This document shows, piece by piece, positions 29,185-37,321 of a stretch of 64,000 nucleotides of DNA. Source of the DNA: Variovorax sp. V213 (GTDB lineage Bacteria > Pseudomonadota > Gammaproteobacteria > Burkholderiales > Burkholderiaceae_C); NCBI RefSeq assembly GCF_041154455.1, contig NZ_AP028664.1, positions 3,225,001 to 3,289,000 of the forward strand. Direction: 5' to 3'. The translations under genes were made by a program, and so were the position numbers. The stretch's first letter is position 1. Every line of letters begins with the position of its first letter. The notes under the pieces are model-generated. The model did no database searches, had not been told where the DNA came from, and saw nothing but the letters and a program-made list of their open reading frames with translations.

Positions 29185-30522
29185 ATGAACGCCAAGCCTC
29201 CGACGGCCACGCCGGCCCCGCCATCGTCCGTGCCGCGCCCCATCCGCACTGCAGCCAGTCTGATCCTCCTGCGCGACAGCGCCCGCGGCCTGGAAGTGCT
29301 GCTGCTGCGCCGCGCCGAAAAAGCCAACGACCAGAACAGCGGCGCCAGCGTATTTCCGGGCGGCGTGGTCGACACGCATGACCGCAGCCTGCACCTGAGG
29401 AGCAAGGGCCTGGACGACCGGGCGGCCAGCACGCGCCTCGGCATGCCCGAGGGCGGCCTCGACTACTACGCCGCCGCGGTGCGCGAATGCTTCGAGGAAG
29501 CCGGCATCCTGCTCGCGAGCGACAGTGAAGACCGCCTGGTCGAGCTTGACCAGCTGCCTGCCGGCCGGCTCGAGGCCATGCGCCATGCGGCCGAGCAAGG
29601 CACCGATGCGCTGCTTGCCATGTGCGACGCGGAAGGCTGGCATCTCGCGATGGACCGGCTGGCCTACTTCAGCCACTGGCTGACGCCGCCCGGCATGCCG
29701 CGCCGGTTCGACACCCGCTTCTTCATCGCGCAGATGCCGCCCGCGCAAAGCGTGAAGCCCGATGGCCGCGAGATCGTCGAACACATGTGGCTGAAGCCGG
29801 CCGAAGCGGTGGACCCTCGCCGCGGCCTCAAGCTGATGAACGTGACGCGGCGCACGCTCGAACAACTGGCACGCTTCGACAGCGCCGACCACTGCATGGC
29901 CCATGTGCGCGCCCTCACCGGGATTGCGCTCAACATGCCGCGCGTGGCCGATGGGCCCGCAGGGCGCCGCGCCGTGAACATCGAAGAAGCCGCCTATGAG
30001 GAGATCGGCCGCCTCGACCCCGATGGCCGGGGCGACGCACGCTATGCGCTCGAGGCCGGCCTGGTCACGCAGCTGTCGGCACGCGTCCGCCGCGTGGCCG
30101 GCGAGGCCGGCTCGCCGCACAGCTACTTCGTCGGCGGCGACGGCGGACCATGGGCATTGATCGACCCCACTCCGCGCGCTTCGGGGCAGGGCCAGGCGGC
30201 TCCGGGACCTGTGCGCTGGCTGCTCTCGACCGCGGCGCGTACGCAGGAATCGGCCGCAGCGCTTGAAGAACTCCAATCGTCATCATGGCCGGACGCCACG
30301 GTGCTGTGGCCGGAAGCTGGCGACACCCTCGAACTGGGTGGCGCCACGTTGCGCGTCCTGCAGCCGGGGCCGGCGGACGATGGCGCAGCCGCGCGACAGT
30401 TTCTGCTGGCCGAGGAACACACCCTCTTCACCGGTGCCGCCGAAATGCCGGCCGCGCACGTGGGCGACGAAGTCGAGTGGATCGCGCCGGCAAGCGGCTT
30501 CATCTTCCGGCGCATCGGCTGA
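29185..30522 (+). CDS. NUDIX hydrolase (NUDT19-like) with degenerate metallo-beta-lactamase tail
   Basis: The product has 445 residues. The N-terminal NUDIX domain (about 18-240) has ASLILLRDSARGLEVLLLRR, SGASVFPGGVVD and the NUDIX core AAVRECFEEAGIL (about 96-108). The spacing and the inserted region before this core resemble NUDT7/8/19-type CoA or acyl-CoA diphosphatases. The C-terminal 150 residues have the shape of a metallo-beta-lactamase fold (SYFVGGDGGPWALIDPTPR, then LELGGATLRVLQPGP and FLLAEEHTLFTGAAEM). At the place of the HxHxDH metal motif the protein reads WLLSTAARTQESAAALEEL, with no His. The tail is thus probably not catalytic. The gene starts 50 bases after arsH but has no clear link to arsenic. 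Confidence 0.82.
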   Translation: MNAKPPTATPAPPSSVPRPIRTAASLILLRDSARGLEVLLLRRAEKANDQNSGASVFPGGVVDTHDRSLHLRSKGLDDRAASTRLGMPEGGLDYYAAAVRECFEEAGILLASDSEDRLVELDQLPAGRLEAMRHAAEQGTDALLAMCDAEGWHLAMDRLAYFSHWLTPPGMPRRFDTRFFIAQMPPAQSVKPDGREIVEHMWLKPAEAVDPRRGLKLMNVTRRTLEQLARFDSADHCMAHVRALTGIALNMPRVADGPAGRRAVNIEEAAYEEIGRLDPDGRGDARYALEAGLVTQLSARVRRVAGEAGSPHSYFVGGDGGPWALIDPTPRASGQGQAAPGPVRWLLSTAARTQESAAALEELQSSSWPDATVLWPEAGDTLELGGATLRVLQPGPADDGAAARQFLLAEEHTLFTGAAEMPAAHVGDEVEWIAPASGFIFRRIG

Positions 30523-30539
30523 CGGACCGCCGACGCCGG

Positions 30540-30666
30540 GGCCAGGCCAATGCCAAGCCCACCGTTGGGCGGCGTGACGTCGCCGCCCCGCCTGGTTGAA
30601 CATGCCGAACACATGAGGAAGAAACTCGGTGCAATGCCCGCAGCCCGTGTCGCTCACCTTGAGCCA
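30540..30666 (-). pseudogene. Histidine kinase ATPase-domain remnant
   Basis: On the minus strand one frame encodes KVSDTGCGHCTEFLPHVFGM then FNQAG, the G1/F-box part of a HATPase_c domain. After a frame change at about 30588 it continues as NGGLGIGLA, the G2 box. No more of the kinase is present on either side. The fragment fills much of the 334-base gap after the NUDIX gene; the rest of 30523-30856 shows nothing else recognisable apart from the ribosome-binding site of the next gene. Confidence 0.7.
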
Positions 30667-30856
30667 GCCGAAACTCCCGGTACCTGCCACGCCACCGGGC
30701 GGTGAGCGCAAAGACCGCGTCGCCTGGCGGGCCAAGGTGGCCCGGTTTCTGGCGCTGACGCGGCCGGCGAGCATCCTCCTCACAAGGCGAAACCCGCGGG
30801 AAGGCCATTCGCAACACCCGCAGTTCCGATTCACCCGGACCGGAGGAGTACGCACC

Positions 30857-31162
30857 ATGAGCACGCAGGACCAGTCCCCAACGGGGCCCGTCCCCGCTTC
30901 GACAGCCGGGGACGAAAAGCAACGCCACCTCTTTGTCTACCGCGGGTGGCGCTTTGCCTACAGCGCCCCCCGCATGAACACGGGCGTGTACCGCCCCGTG
31001 GTCATTTGCCTTGGCCAGGGATCGGACGAACAGGAAACGATGTTGCCCAACGACACGGACGAGATCGCCTACGCCACCGAAGCAGAGGCGCTGCGGCACG
31101 CGCAGCAGCAAGCCATGCGCTGGGTACACGACCGCACGGGGGACGGCCGGGGCCAGCTCTGA
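30857..31162 (+). CDS. Hypothetical protein, 101 residues
   Basis: I do not recognise this gene. It encodes a small soluble protein with a Pro/Ser-rich start, then HLFVYRGWRFAYSAPRMNTG, YRPVVICLGQGSDEQET and EIAYATEAEALRHAQQQAMR. The shape suggests a small beta-sheet followed by one helix. There is no signal peptide or cysteine. The frame is open from 30629, but GGAGGAG just upstream of the ATG at 30857 is a strong ribosome-binding site. A good terminator follows about 155 bases after the stop. It is monocistronic. Confidence 0.65.
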   Translation: MSTQDQSPTGPVPASTAGDEKQRHLFVYRGWRFAYSAPRMNTGVYRPVVICLGQGSDEQETMLPNDTDEIAYATEAEALRHAQQQAMRWVHDRTGDGRGQL

Positions 31163-31318
31163 GGAGAACACCGCGCGAGAGCGCTTTTCCTTCGCTTGTA
31201 GTCTGTCCAGCCGGTACACACGAGAAAGGTTCCTACGCGTCGTGCCAGGGCCGCACGCGACTCTGATCGAGTGAACACCATTGGCTCCACGAGCTTGTTC
31301 CCATAGGTGCGAGTTTGG

Positions 31319-31348
31319 GCGGCGGCCGGCACGGCCGTCGCTTTTTTT
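31319..31348 (+). terminator. Rho-independent terminator
   Basis: GCGGCGGCCG (31319-31328), a GCA loop and CGGCCGTCGC (31332-31341) form a 10-base-pair stem with one G-T pair, followed directly by seven T residues (31342-31348). It points with the plus strand, so it ends transcription from the small gene at 30857 or from an RNA starting in the 157 bases before it. Confidence 0.85.
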
Positions 31349-31428
31349 CCGGTGGCGATGATGCTCGATACCGCGTTGGACTGAAGTGTAGGAATCCAGT
31401 CGTTCGCAGAACACGAAAGGAACATCCC

Positions 31429-31689
31429 ATGACCACATCGGACCTTTTGACGCTGGATGTTCTGCTTGCGCGCAGCGTGCTGCTGCGCGCCGACTACATG
31501 CGGGTGCAGAACCGGATCGACGGATTGCTGACCCGCGGGAGCATCGATGCCGGCAACGGCCCCGCGGACGAGGATTTCGGCCAGCTCATCAGTGCCATGA
31601 GGCGTTCGTTTTCAGCGGATGCCCTCTATCTCTCGAACCTTTCGCACACGGTGCATGAAATCATCGAGCGCGCGAAAGCCGCGGCCTGA
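31429..31689 (+). CDS. Hypothetical protein, 86 residues
   Basis: I do not recognise this gene. The product is a small, mainly helical, soluble protein: SDLLTLDVLLARSVLLRADY, MRVQNRIDGLLTRGSIDAGN, then FGQLISAMRRSFSADALYLS and HEIIERAKAAA. There are no cysteines or membrane segments. AAAGGA lies about 10 bases before the ATG at 31429, which is preferred to the frame opening at 31315 because the earlier part overlaps the terminator. The gene converges on the LuxR-type gene, their stops being 5 bases apart. Confidence 0.6.
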   Translation: MTTSDLLTLDVLLARSVLLRADYMRVQNRIDGLLTRGSIDAGNGPADEDFGQLISAMRRSFSADALYLSNLSHTVHEIIERAKAAA

Positions 31690-31694
31690 GCATC

Positions 31695-32192
31695 TCAGGA
31701 GGATTCGTCCCAGCTCATGAGGCCCCACTGCGTGGCCACGCAGACCGCCTGGGTGCGCGACCTGACGTTCAGCTTGCGGTAGATGCTCTTGAGCTGCGCC
31801 TCGATGGTGTTGATCGAGCGATGGGCTTCTTCGGCGATCTGCCGGTTGCTCCGGCCCTGCGAGATGAGCCGAAGCACTTTCAGTTCACGGGGCGACAACA
31901 GCCCCCTTGGTTCCGCGGGGGCCTGCGGCTCGGCGGGCGCGCAGAGGGAACGGAGGATACGCCGCGCAGTTTGCGATGCTGCGGAAGAGTCGCCCAGTTC
32001 GATGGAGCGCATCAGCAAAGCGAGGTCCGTTGCATTCGCCTTCGCGAAGAGATCGCGCACAGCCCTCGCGGCCGCAGCGGAATTCACGCGCCGATCTTCA
32101 ATCGCGGCTGGAAACCTGCCGATCGTGAACCGGCCCCCCTGCTGCCAGGATGGGTGCCACGTCGCTCGTGTTTCAGTGTTTGCGCTGGACAT
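31695..32192 (-). CDS. LuxR-type (GerE) helix-turn-helix regulator without receiver domain
   Basis: The regulator has 165 residues. The C-terminal LuxR/GerE domain (about 97-160) has LLSPRELKVLRLISQGRSNR, QIAEEAHRSINTIEAQLKSI and YRKLNVRSRTQAVCVATQWG. The N-terminal 95 residues are not a receiver (no phosphorylatable Asp pattern) and match no ligand domain I know; they look helical and Ala/Arg-rich. It is therefore an orphan output domain. The closely packed neighbourhood of regulators (two Crp/Fnr genes and an AraC gene follow on the same strand) hints at a stress-regulatory cluster, but targets cannot be read from the sequence. Confidence 0.85.
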   Translation of the reverse strand: MSSANTETRATWHPSWQQGGRFTIGRFPAAIEDRRVNSAAAARAVRDLFAKANATDLALLMRSIELGDSSAASQTARRILRSLCAPAEPQAPAEPRGLLSPRELKVLRLISQGRSNRQIAEEAHRSINTIEAQLKSIYRKLNVRSRTQAVCVATQWGLMSWDESS

Positions 32193-32387
32193 TTCAAAAG
32201 CTCGCTGTCTCTGGCGTCCCGCAAGACAGGCAACTGAAGACGCTGCAAGCCTCGGAGAACATGGATGAAACAGATGCGATGCTACGCGGCAACGGTCGGT
32301 GGCATTTGCTTTCGGGCCGCAGATGTGGCGCAGGTCACAAGTGTGAACTGACGCCGGAGAGGAACGAGAACAAAGGTTCTCGCCGTC

Positions 32388-33104
32388 TCAGGAACACGGC
32401 AGCAGCGAAGCCGCTCCCGGCCCGCCCGAACCCGGTTCGGCCAGCGGCAGATCGAAGTCGGTTGCCACGAAATCCGCGCGCACATGCACGCCGTGGTCGT
32501 CGCGGCGCACCAGCCCGCGGTTCTCCATGTCGCGCATGGTCTTGTTGACCACCTCGCGCGAGAGGCCCGAATAGGACGCGATGACCGACTGGGTGATGCG
32601 CTTGTCGTACCCACCCGTTTTTGCGGGCGCCAGCTGGGTGAGCTGATGAAGCACGCGGCCCACGAGATCTTCGGACGACAGCGCGGAAACCCTGCGCAGC
32701 TGCCCCCGCATCACGCCAACCCGCTTCATGGCGATATCGAGCAGCGCCAGGGACAGCTGCGGATGGCGCTCGCACAGCTTGCGCATCGCGGCGATGGGGA
32801 TGAGGTACACCGACGAAGGCAGCGCGGCAATCAGTGTCTGGGTGGCCTGGTGGCGGTCTTCGGTGAAAGAGGAACCGAGAAAAAAATCGTCCCGCCGGAT
32901 GAATTCGGTGGTGACGTCGCCGCCGTGGCCGCGTCCGTGTTCCACCACGCGCAGAAGCCCGCTTGCCACGCAGTAGAAGCGATCCGTCCATTCGTCGACG
33001 GCAAGAACGGTTTCATTGCGGCGGTAGGAACGCAGTTCGCTGGCCTTGACCAATGCCGCACGGTCTGCGGGCGGCAACACCGAGACCAAGCTATTCAAAT
33101 ACAT
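32388..33104 (-). CDS. Crp/Fnr-family regulator, first of a tandem pair
   Basis: The protein has 238 residues. The cyclic-nucleotide-binding-like beta-roll (about 1-130) has LRSYRRNETVLAVDEWTDRF, YCVASGLLRVVEHGRGHGGD and FIRRDDFFLGSSF. The winged helix (about 150-225) has KRITQSVIASYSGLSREVVN and KTMRDMENRGLVRRDDHG. The N-terminal FeS-cluster cysteines of Fnr are absent. The frame is open to 33299; the ATG at 33104 matches the start of its paralogue upstream, which also begins MYL. The effector is unknown. It lies 91 bases downstream of that paralogue. Confidence 0.88.
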   Translation of the reverse strand: MYLNSLVSVLPPADRAALVKASELRSYRRNETVLAVDEWTDRFYCVASGLLRVVEHGRGHGGDVTTEFIRRDDFFLGSSFTEDRHQATQTLIAALPSSVYLIPIAAMRKLCERHPQLSLALLDIAMKRVGVMRGQLRRVSALSSEDLVGRVLHQLTQLAPAKTGGYDKRITQSVIASYSGLSREVVNKTMRDMENRGLVRRDDHGVHVRADFVATDFDLPLAEPGSGGPGAASLLPCS

Positions 33105-33195
33105 ATCCACATGATGAGGGACGGCACCGCCTGACGCATACCCATGAATTGGGGATGCAGCGCGGATCCAACTCTGGAGCCCACCCGGCGGGTGG

Positions 33196-33918
33196 CTACG
33201 AATTCGCCTGCGTCCTCGCTCCTCCCTGGAACTCGTCGGCTTGCGGCCCGCTCGCCTGCAAGCCGCCGATGTCCGTCGACGCGAAATCGGCCGGCACATG
33301 AACAGCGTGTTCGTCGCGCCAGACGAGGCCGCGGCTCTCCATGTCGCGCATGATCTTGTTGACCACTTCGCGCGAGAGCCCCGTGTAAGACGCGATCACC
33401 GCCTGGGTGATGCGCTTGTCGAAGCCGCCGGTACTTGCCGGCGCGAGCTGGGTCAGCTGGTGGAGCACCCGGCTCACCAGATCCTCGGACGACAGCGCGG
33501 AGATCTTGCGAAGCTGGCTGCGAAGCGAGCGGATGCGCGTTGCCGCGAATTCGAACATTCCCATTGCAACCTCCGGATAGGCTTCGCAGAGCCTGCGAGC
33601 CGCCGGAATCGGGACCAGGTATGCCGACGACGGCAGCGCGGCGACCAGTGTCTGCCTGGCCATGTAGCGGTCTTCGCGGAGAGTGGGGCCCAGGAAAAAG
33701 TCGTTTCGGCGAATGAAGTCGGTCGTCACGTCCCCGCTGGGGTCGCTGCCATGTTCGACCACGCGCAACAAGCCGCTCGTCACGCAGTAGATCCGGTCCG
33801 TCCACTCCTGTGCCGCCATCACCGTCTCGCTGCGCCGATAGGAGCGAAGTTCGCTGCACTTGACCAACGCCGCGCGTTCGGCCGGCGGCACGTTGGCGAA
33901 AAGAGGATGCAGGTACAT
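33196..33918 (-). CDS. Crp/Fnr-family regulator, second of a tandem pair
   Basis: The protein has 240 residues, with the same domain order as the following gene and long near-identical runs: LRSYRRSETVMAAQEWTDRI, VLHQLTQLAPASTGGFDKRI and TQAVIASYTGLSREVVNKIM. The recognition helix SGLSREVVNK/TGLSREVVNK is nearly the same in both, so both should bind the same or overlapping sites. The effector domains differ more (ALPSSAYLVPIPAARRLCEA against ALPSSVYLIPIAAMRKLCER). No FeS-cluster cysteines are seen. This is a local gene duplication; the divergence suggests different signals acting on shared targets. Confidence 0.88.
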   Translation of the reverse strand: MYLHPLFANVPPAERAALVKCSELRSYRRSETVMAAQEWTDRIYCVTSGLLRVVEHGSDPSGDVTTDFIRRNDFFLGPTLREDRYMARQTLVAALPSSAYLVPIPAARRLCEAYPEVAMGMFEFAATRIRSLRSQLRKISALSSEDLVSRVLHQLTQLAPASTGGFDKRITQAVIASYTGLSREVVNKIMRDMESRGLVWRDEHAVHVPADFASTDIGGLQASGPQADEFQGGARTQANS

Positions 33919-34122
33919 GGCGGCGACGTTTGTCTTCAGGCTTGGCGGCGGCCCCTCCGGGCCACTCGCGCAGGCACAAGATTGCGCGTTATTGGCCCAC
34001 GGGCTTGACCGTGCGTCTCAATCCCCGACAAAAATCGGCGAGAACAGGAACTTTTTCACGATTTTCCACGATTTTTTCAGCTGAACCCGAGGAGGCCATC
34101 GAATGACCCCGCGGCACGCAAC

Positions 34123-35136
34123 CTAGGCGGCCTTTCTCGACAGGGCCCGGAAATCCTGCGGCGCCACGTCAAAGGCGCGTCGAAAGGCCCGCGAGAAGTC
34201 CGATGCGCTCCTGAAGCCGGCGCCATAGGCAACGTCCGCCACCATCGCGTTCGGGTGCCCTGCCAGTTCGTCGGCTGCATGGCGCAGCCTCAGGTGCCGA
34301 ATGTAGGAACCCAGGCCGCCTTCATGCTGGAACAGCCGGTACACGGTCGGGCGCGAAAGCCGCAACGCCGCGATCACGTCGTCGGGCGAAAGGTCCGCGC
34401 GATGCAGGTTGGCCTGGATGTAGCGCCGGGCCTGGCCGAACATGGCGGCACGGGCGCCTGCACGCCCACTGTCGCCCAGGCGCGCCTGTTTGCCCAAGGC
34501 CGCGACGAGAAGCTGCGCGCCCGCACGCGCATCGGCCTGCACAGCGGCGGCGCTCATGCGCCCAACGCGGCTGGCAAGCGCGGCAATGTGTTCGACCGCC
34601 AGCCTGGCGATCGGCGTCGTGGCCTGCTGGATGGCAAGCCCGTGGATGGCTTCCGGATCGGGAAACACTTCTTCCACCATGGCGGCCGGCACGAACAGGG
34701 TGAGCACCCGGCAATCGGTGCGCCGCATGCGCACCGGCTGCCCCAAGTCGAGCGCGAGCACCTTGGCGGCAAAAGGCGCGGCGGCACGCGAGAGCGACCG
34801 AACCGAGACGTCCCGGACCTCTCCCTCGACGAACACATGCACAGCAAAATTGCGCACGCTGTCGCGCGAGATGCGGGCCAGCGAACGGTCCAGCGACATG
34901 GCGTCCGAGCGGCAATCGGTGAAGGTCAGGCCTTCCAGTTCATAGCGGTCGATCGACGCGTTGAACGGCTTCTCGAGGTCGCACCACGAAGGCAGCACGT
35001 CAATCACGTGCCCCACGCGCTCCCTCCACGCCGTCAGCCGCCGCTGCGGCGGTTCCGCGGCCACGCTGAAACGGCTGTAGGCAATGCCGTTCTGCAGCGT
35101 GGAATGCACACCCGGCAAAGAGATGCCGCGGTTCAT
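34123..35136 (-). CDS. AraC-family transcriptional regulator
   Basis: This 337-residue regulator has an N-terminal region (about 15-225) like the AraC-binding-like domain of MmsR/FeaR-type proteins (LTAWRERVGHVIDVLPSWCD, FAVHVFVEGEVRDVSVRSLS). The C-terminal double helix-turn-helix (about 237-332) has YIQANLHRADLSPDDVIAAL, RLSRPTVYRLFQHEGGLGSY and DVAYGAGFRSASDFSRAFRR. There is no adjacent structural gene on the same strand. The AT-rich tract just upstream of the start (35150-35180) probably holds its promoter. The inducer is unknown. Confidence 0.88.
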   Translation of the reverse strand: MNRGISLPGVHSTLQNGIAYSRFSVAAEPPQRRLTAWRERVGHVIDVLPSWCDLEKPFNASIDRYELEGLTFTDCRSDAMSLDRSLARISRDSVRNFAVHVFVEGEVRDVSVRSLSRAAAPFAAKVLALDLGQPVRMRRTDCRVLTLFVPAAMVEEVFPDPEAIHGLAIQQATTPIARLAVEHIAALASRVGRMSAAAVQADARAGAQLLVAALGKQARLGDSGRAGARAAMFGQARRYIQANLHRADLSPDDVIAALRLSRPTVYRLFQHEGGLGSYIRHLRLRHAADELAGHPNAMVADVAYGAGFRSASDFSRAFRRAFDVAPQDFRALSRKAA

Positions 35137-35252
35137 CGAGAAAATACCACCAAAGTGTTAACTATTGTTAATTGTCGCGATTCTCCCAGTAAAAGCGGGC
35201 AAACGCAACGGTGCCGGCCGGGCATCGCCGGCAGCCCGCTTCGCTTGCCGCA

Positions 35253-36185
35253 TCACTTCATCCTGGCAGCGCGTCGCAAGCATTCGATCAGTTGCTGCGT
35301 GCTGGGCGTGCGCCTGCGGCCGCGCATGGTGATGAGGCCGACCGGCGGCAGGTCGATCGGCACCTTGAGGGACAGCACCTTCAGCAGCCCCTGCTGCTGG
35401 AAATGCCGCGCGACGGAGCGCGCCATGAAGGCCACGGCATCGCGCTGCTGCAGAAAGCTGATCTGCGCGAGGAAGGACGCCGATTCGATGATGTCGGCCG
35501 GCGGATGCACGCCGTCTCGAAAAAACATCTGGTCGAGCTTGACGCGAAGCGACGCCCAGGGGGGCGGCATCACGCAGCGCTCCTTGGCAAGGTCGGCCCA
35601 GCCCAGCCGGCGCTTGGCGACGAGCGCGTGCCCGGGCCGCACCACCGCCGTCATGGGCTCAGCGAGCAACGCCTCGGTTTCCAGGTCCGGCGCGGCGTAG
35701 CCGGGCTCCAGGCGTCCCACGAACAAGTCGAGTTCACCCAGGCGCAGCTTGGGCAAGAGGCGCGTGAGATCGCCCTCCTCCACCAGCACGGTGGTTTGCG
35801 AAGAGTGCGTCTTGAGCATCTCGACCGCGCGAGCCATCAGCACCGGCATGGCCACCACCATCGCGCCCACGCTGGTGCGGCCCGCGGCACCGCTGGCCAC
35901 CGCGGCAATCTCGTCGCGCGTGCGGTCGTAGTCGGCGAGCACCGAGCGCGCGAAGCGCACCACGCTGTCGCCATACGGTGTGGGCTCGGTGCCGCGCGTG
36001 GAGCGCTCGAACAACGCGAGGCCGAACATCCGCTCGATTTCTGCCAGCGACTTGGAAACCGCAGGCTGCGTCACCGACAGGAACTCGGCCGCGCGCCCCA
36101 GGTGGCGGAACTGGTCGAGCGCCACCAGCATTTGCAGGTGGCGCAGCTTGAGGTTGGAACGCAGGACGCGGTCGATCTGGCTCAT
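35253..36185 (-). CDS. LysR-family transcriptional regulator
   Basis: The product has 310 residues. The N-terminal helix-turn-helix (about 18-75) has HLQMLVALDQFRHLGRAAEF, LSVTQPAVSKSLAEIERMFG and LALFERSTRGTEPTPYGDSV. The C-terminal inducer domain (about 105-300) is of the type found in GbpR/CatR-like regulators of sugar-acid or aromatic catabolism. It is divergent from the Bug/UxaA/ALDH/HpcH operon with a 140-base gap containing a LysR-type inverted repeat, so it very likely controls that operon in response to its substrate. Confidence 0.92.
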   Translation of the reverse strand: MSQIDRVLRSNLKLRHLQMLVALDQFRHLGRAAEFLSVTQPAVSKSLAEIERMFGLALFERSTRGTEPTPYGDSVVRFARSVLADYDRTRDEIAAVASGAAGRTSVGAMVVAMPVLMARAVEMLKTHSSQTTVLVEEGDLTRLLPKLRLGELDLFVGRLEPGYAAPDLETEALLAEPMTAVVRPGHALVAKRRLGWADLAKERCVMPPPWASLRVKLDQMFFRDGVHPPADIIESASFLAQISFLQQRDAVAFMARSVARHFQQQGLLKVLSLKVPIDLPPVGLITMRGRRRTPSTQQLIECLRRAARMK

Positions 36186-36241
36186 CGTGGTTCTTGCGGT
36201 CCGTTCTTGGCTACATAACCTCCAGGCTATGAAGAGAGTCC

Positions 36242-36259
36242 GCTATTTCATTGGATAGC
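36242..36259. promoter_or_regulatory. LysR-type inverted repeat in the divergent promoter region
   Basis: GCTAT-N8-ATAGC is a symmetric repeat with 5-base arms that contains the T-N11-A pattern bound by LysR regulators. It lies in the 140-base gap between the lysR gene and the Bug-protein gene, 67 bases before the ATG of the latter. Confidence 0.5.
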
Positions 36260-36325
36260 AATGATTGTCTACTGAAGAATGCGCTCTGCTTTCATCGAAC
36301 TACAAATCGTCGGAGACAAACTCAC

Positions 36326-37321
36326 ATGACCTTCAATCGCTCCCTGCAGCGACGCCAACTGATGCTGGGCGGCCTCGGTGCCGCCGCACTGGCCACCGTA
36401 CACGGCCGCGCATTGGCCGCCGACTATCCCGACCGCCCCATCACCTTCATCTGCCCCTGGCCCGCCGGTGGCACCGCGGACCGCTCGATGCGCGCCATCT
36501 GCCAGATCGCCGCGCGCGAACTCGGCCAGCCCATCGCGCTGGAGAACCGCGCCGGCGCGTCCGGAATGATCGGCACCAAGGCGCTGGCTTCGGCCCGGCC
36601 CGACGGCTACACGATCGGACAGATTCCCATCTCCGTGACGCGCTTTGCACAGATCGGCACCGTGCAGATCAATCCGCTCAAGGACCTGAGCTACCTGGCC
36701 CGCACCTCGGGCCAGACCTTCGGCATCGCGGTGCCCGCCAGTTCGCCGTTCAAGTCGCTGCGCGACATGGTGGCGCAGGCCAAGGCCAAGCCGGGCGTGA
36801 TCACCTATGCCCATGCCGGCATCGGCGGCGCCACGCACGTGGGCATGGAGCAGTTCGCACAGGCGGCCGGCGTGAAGTTCAACGCCATCGCCTACAAGGG
36901 CGGCTCCGCCGCGCTTCAGGACGTGCTGGGCGAACAGGTCGACATGCTGGCCGACAGCAGCTCCTGGGCACCGCACGTGGAAAGCGGCAAGCTGCGCCTG
37001 CTCACCACCTGGGGCGAGGCCCGCACGCCGCGCTTCAAGGACACGCCCACGCTCAAGGAGATGGGCTACGACGTGGTGGTGGAAGCGCCCAACGGCATCG
37101 GCGCGCCGCGCGGGCTGCCGCCCGCGGTGGAAAAAAAGCTGCGCGATGCGTTCCGCGTGGCGGTGAACAGCGAAGAATTCAAGAAGGTCGCCGACAGCAT
37201 CGATGCGCCGGTCATGTACCAGGACGGCCCCGACTACCAGAAGTACGTCGAAGCCGTCTACAAGCAGGAGACCGAGCTGATCCGCAAGCTCAATCTCAAG
37301 GAACTGATGGAGAAGGGTTGA
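36326..37321 (+). CDS. Tripartite tricarboxylate transporter (Bug/TctC) substrate-binding protein
   Basis: This 331-residue periplasmic protein has a Tat-like signal peptide (LQRRQLMLGGLGAAALATVH, cleavage after GRALA near residue 33). The mature start YPDRPITFICPWPAGGTADR is the Bug family signature, and the ENRAGASGMIGTKALASARP and TYAHAGIGGATHVGMEQF segments line the ligand pocket. Bug proteins bind carboxylates. No TctA/TctB membrane genes are nearby, so it must serve a permease elsewhere or act as a sensor. CGGAGAC precedes the ATG. It overlaps the next gene by one base. Confidence 0.92.
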   Translation: MTFNRSLQRRQLMLGGLGAAALATVHGRALAADYPDRPITFICPWPAGGTADRSMRAICQIAARELGQPIALENRAGASGMIGTKALASARPDGYTIGQIPISVTRFAQIGTVQINPLKDLSYLARTSGQTFGIAVPASSPFKSLRDMVAQAKAKPGVITYAHAGIGGATHVGMEQFAQAAGVKFNAIAYKGGSAALQDVLGEQVDMLADSSSWAPHVESGKLRLLTTWGEARTPRFKDTPTLKEMGYDVVVEAPNGIGAPRGLPPAVEKKLRDAFRVAVNSEEFKKVADSIDAPVMYQDGPDYQKYVEAVYKQETELIRKLNLKELMEKG

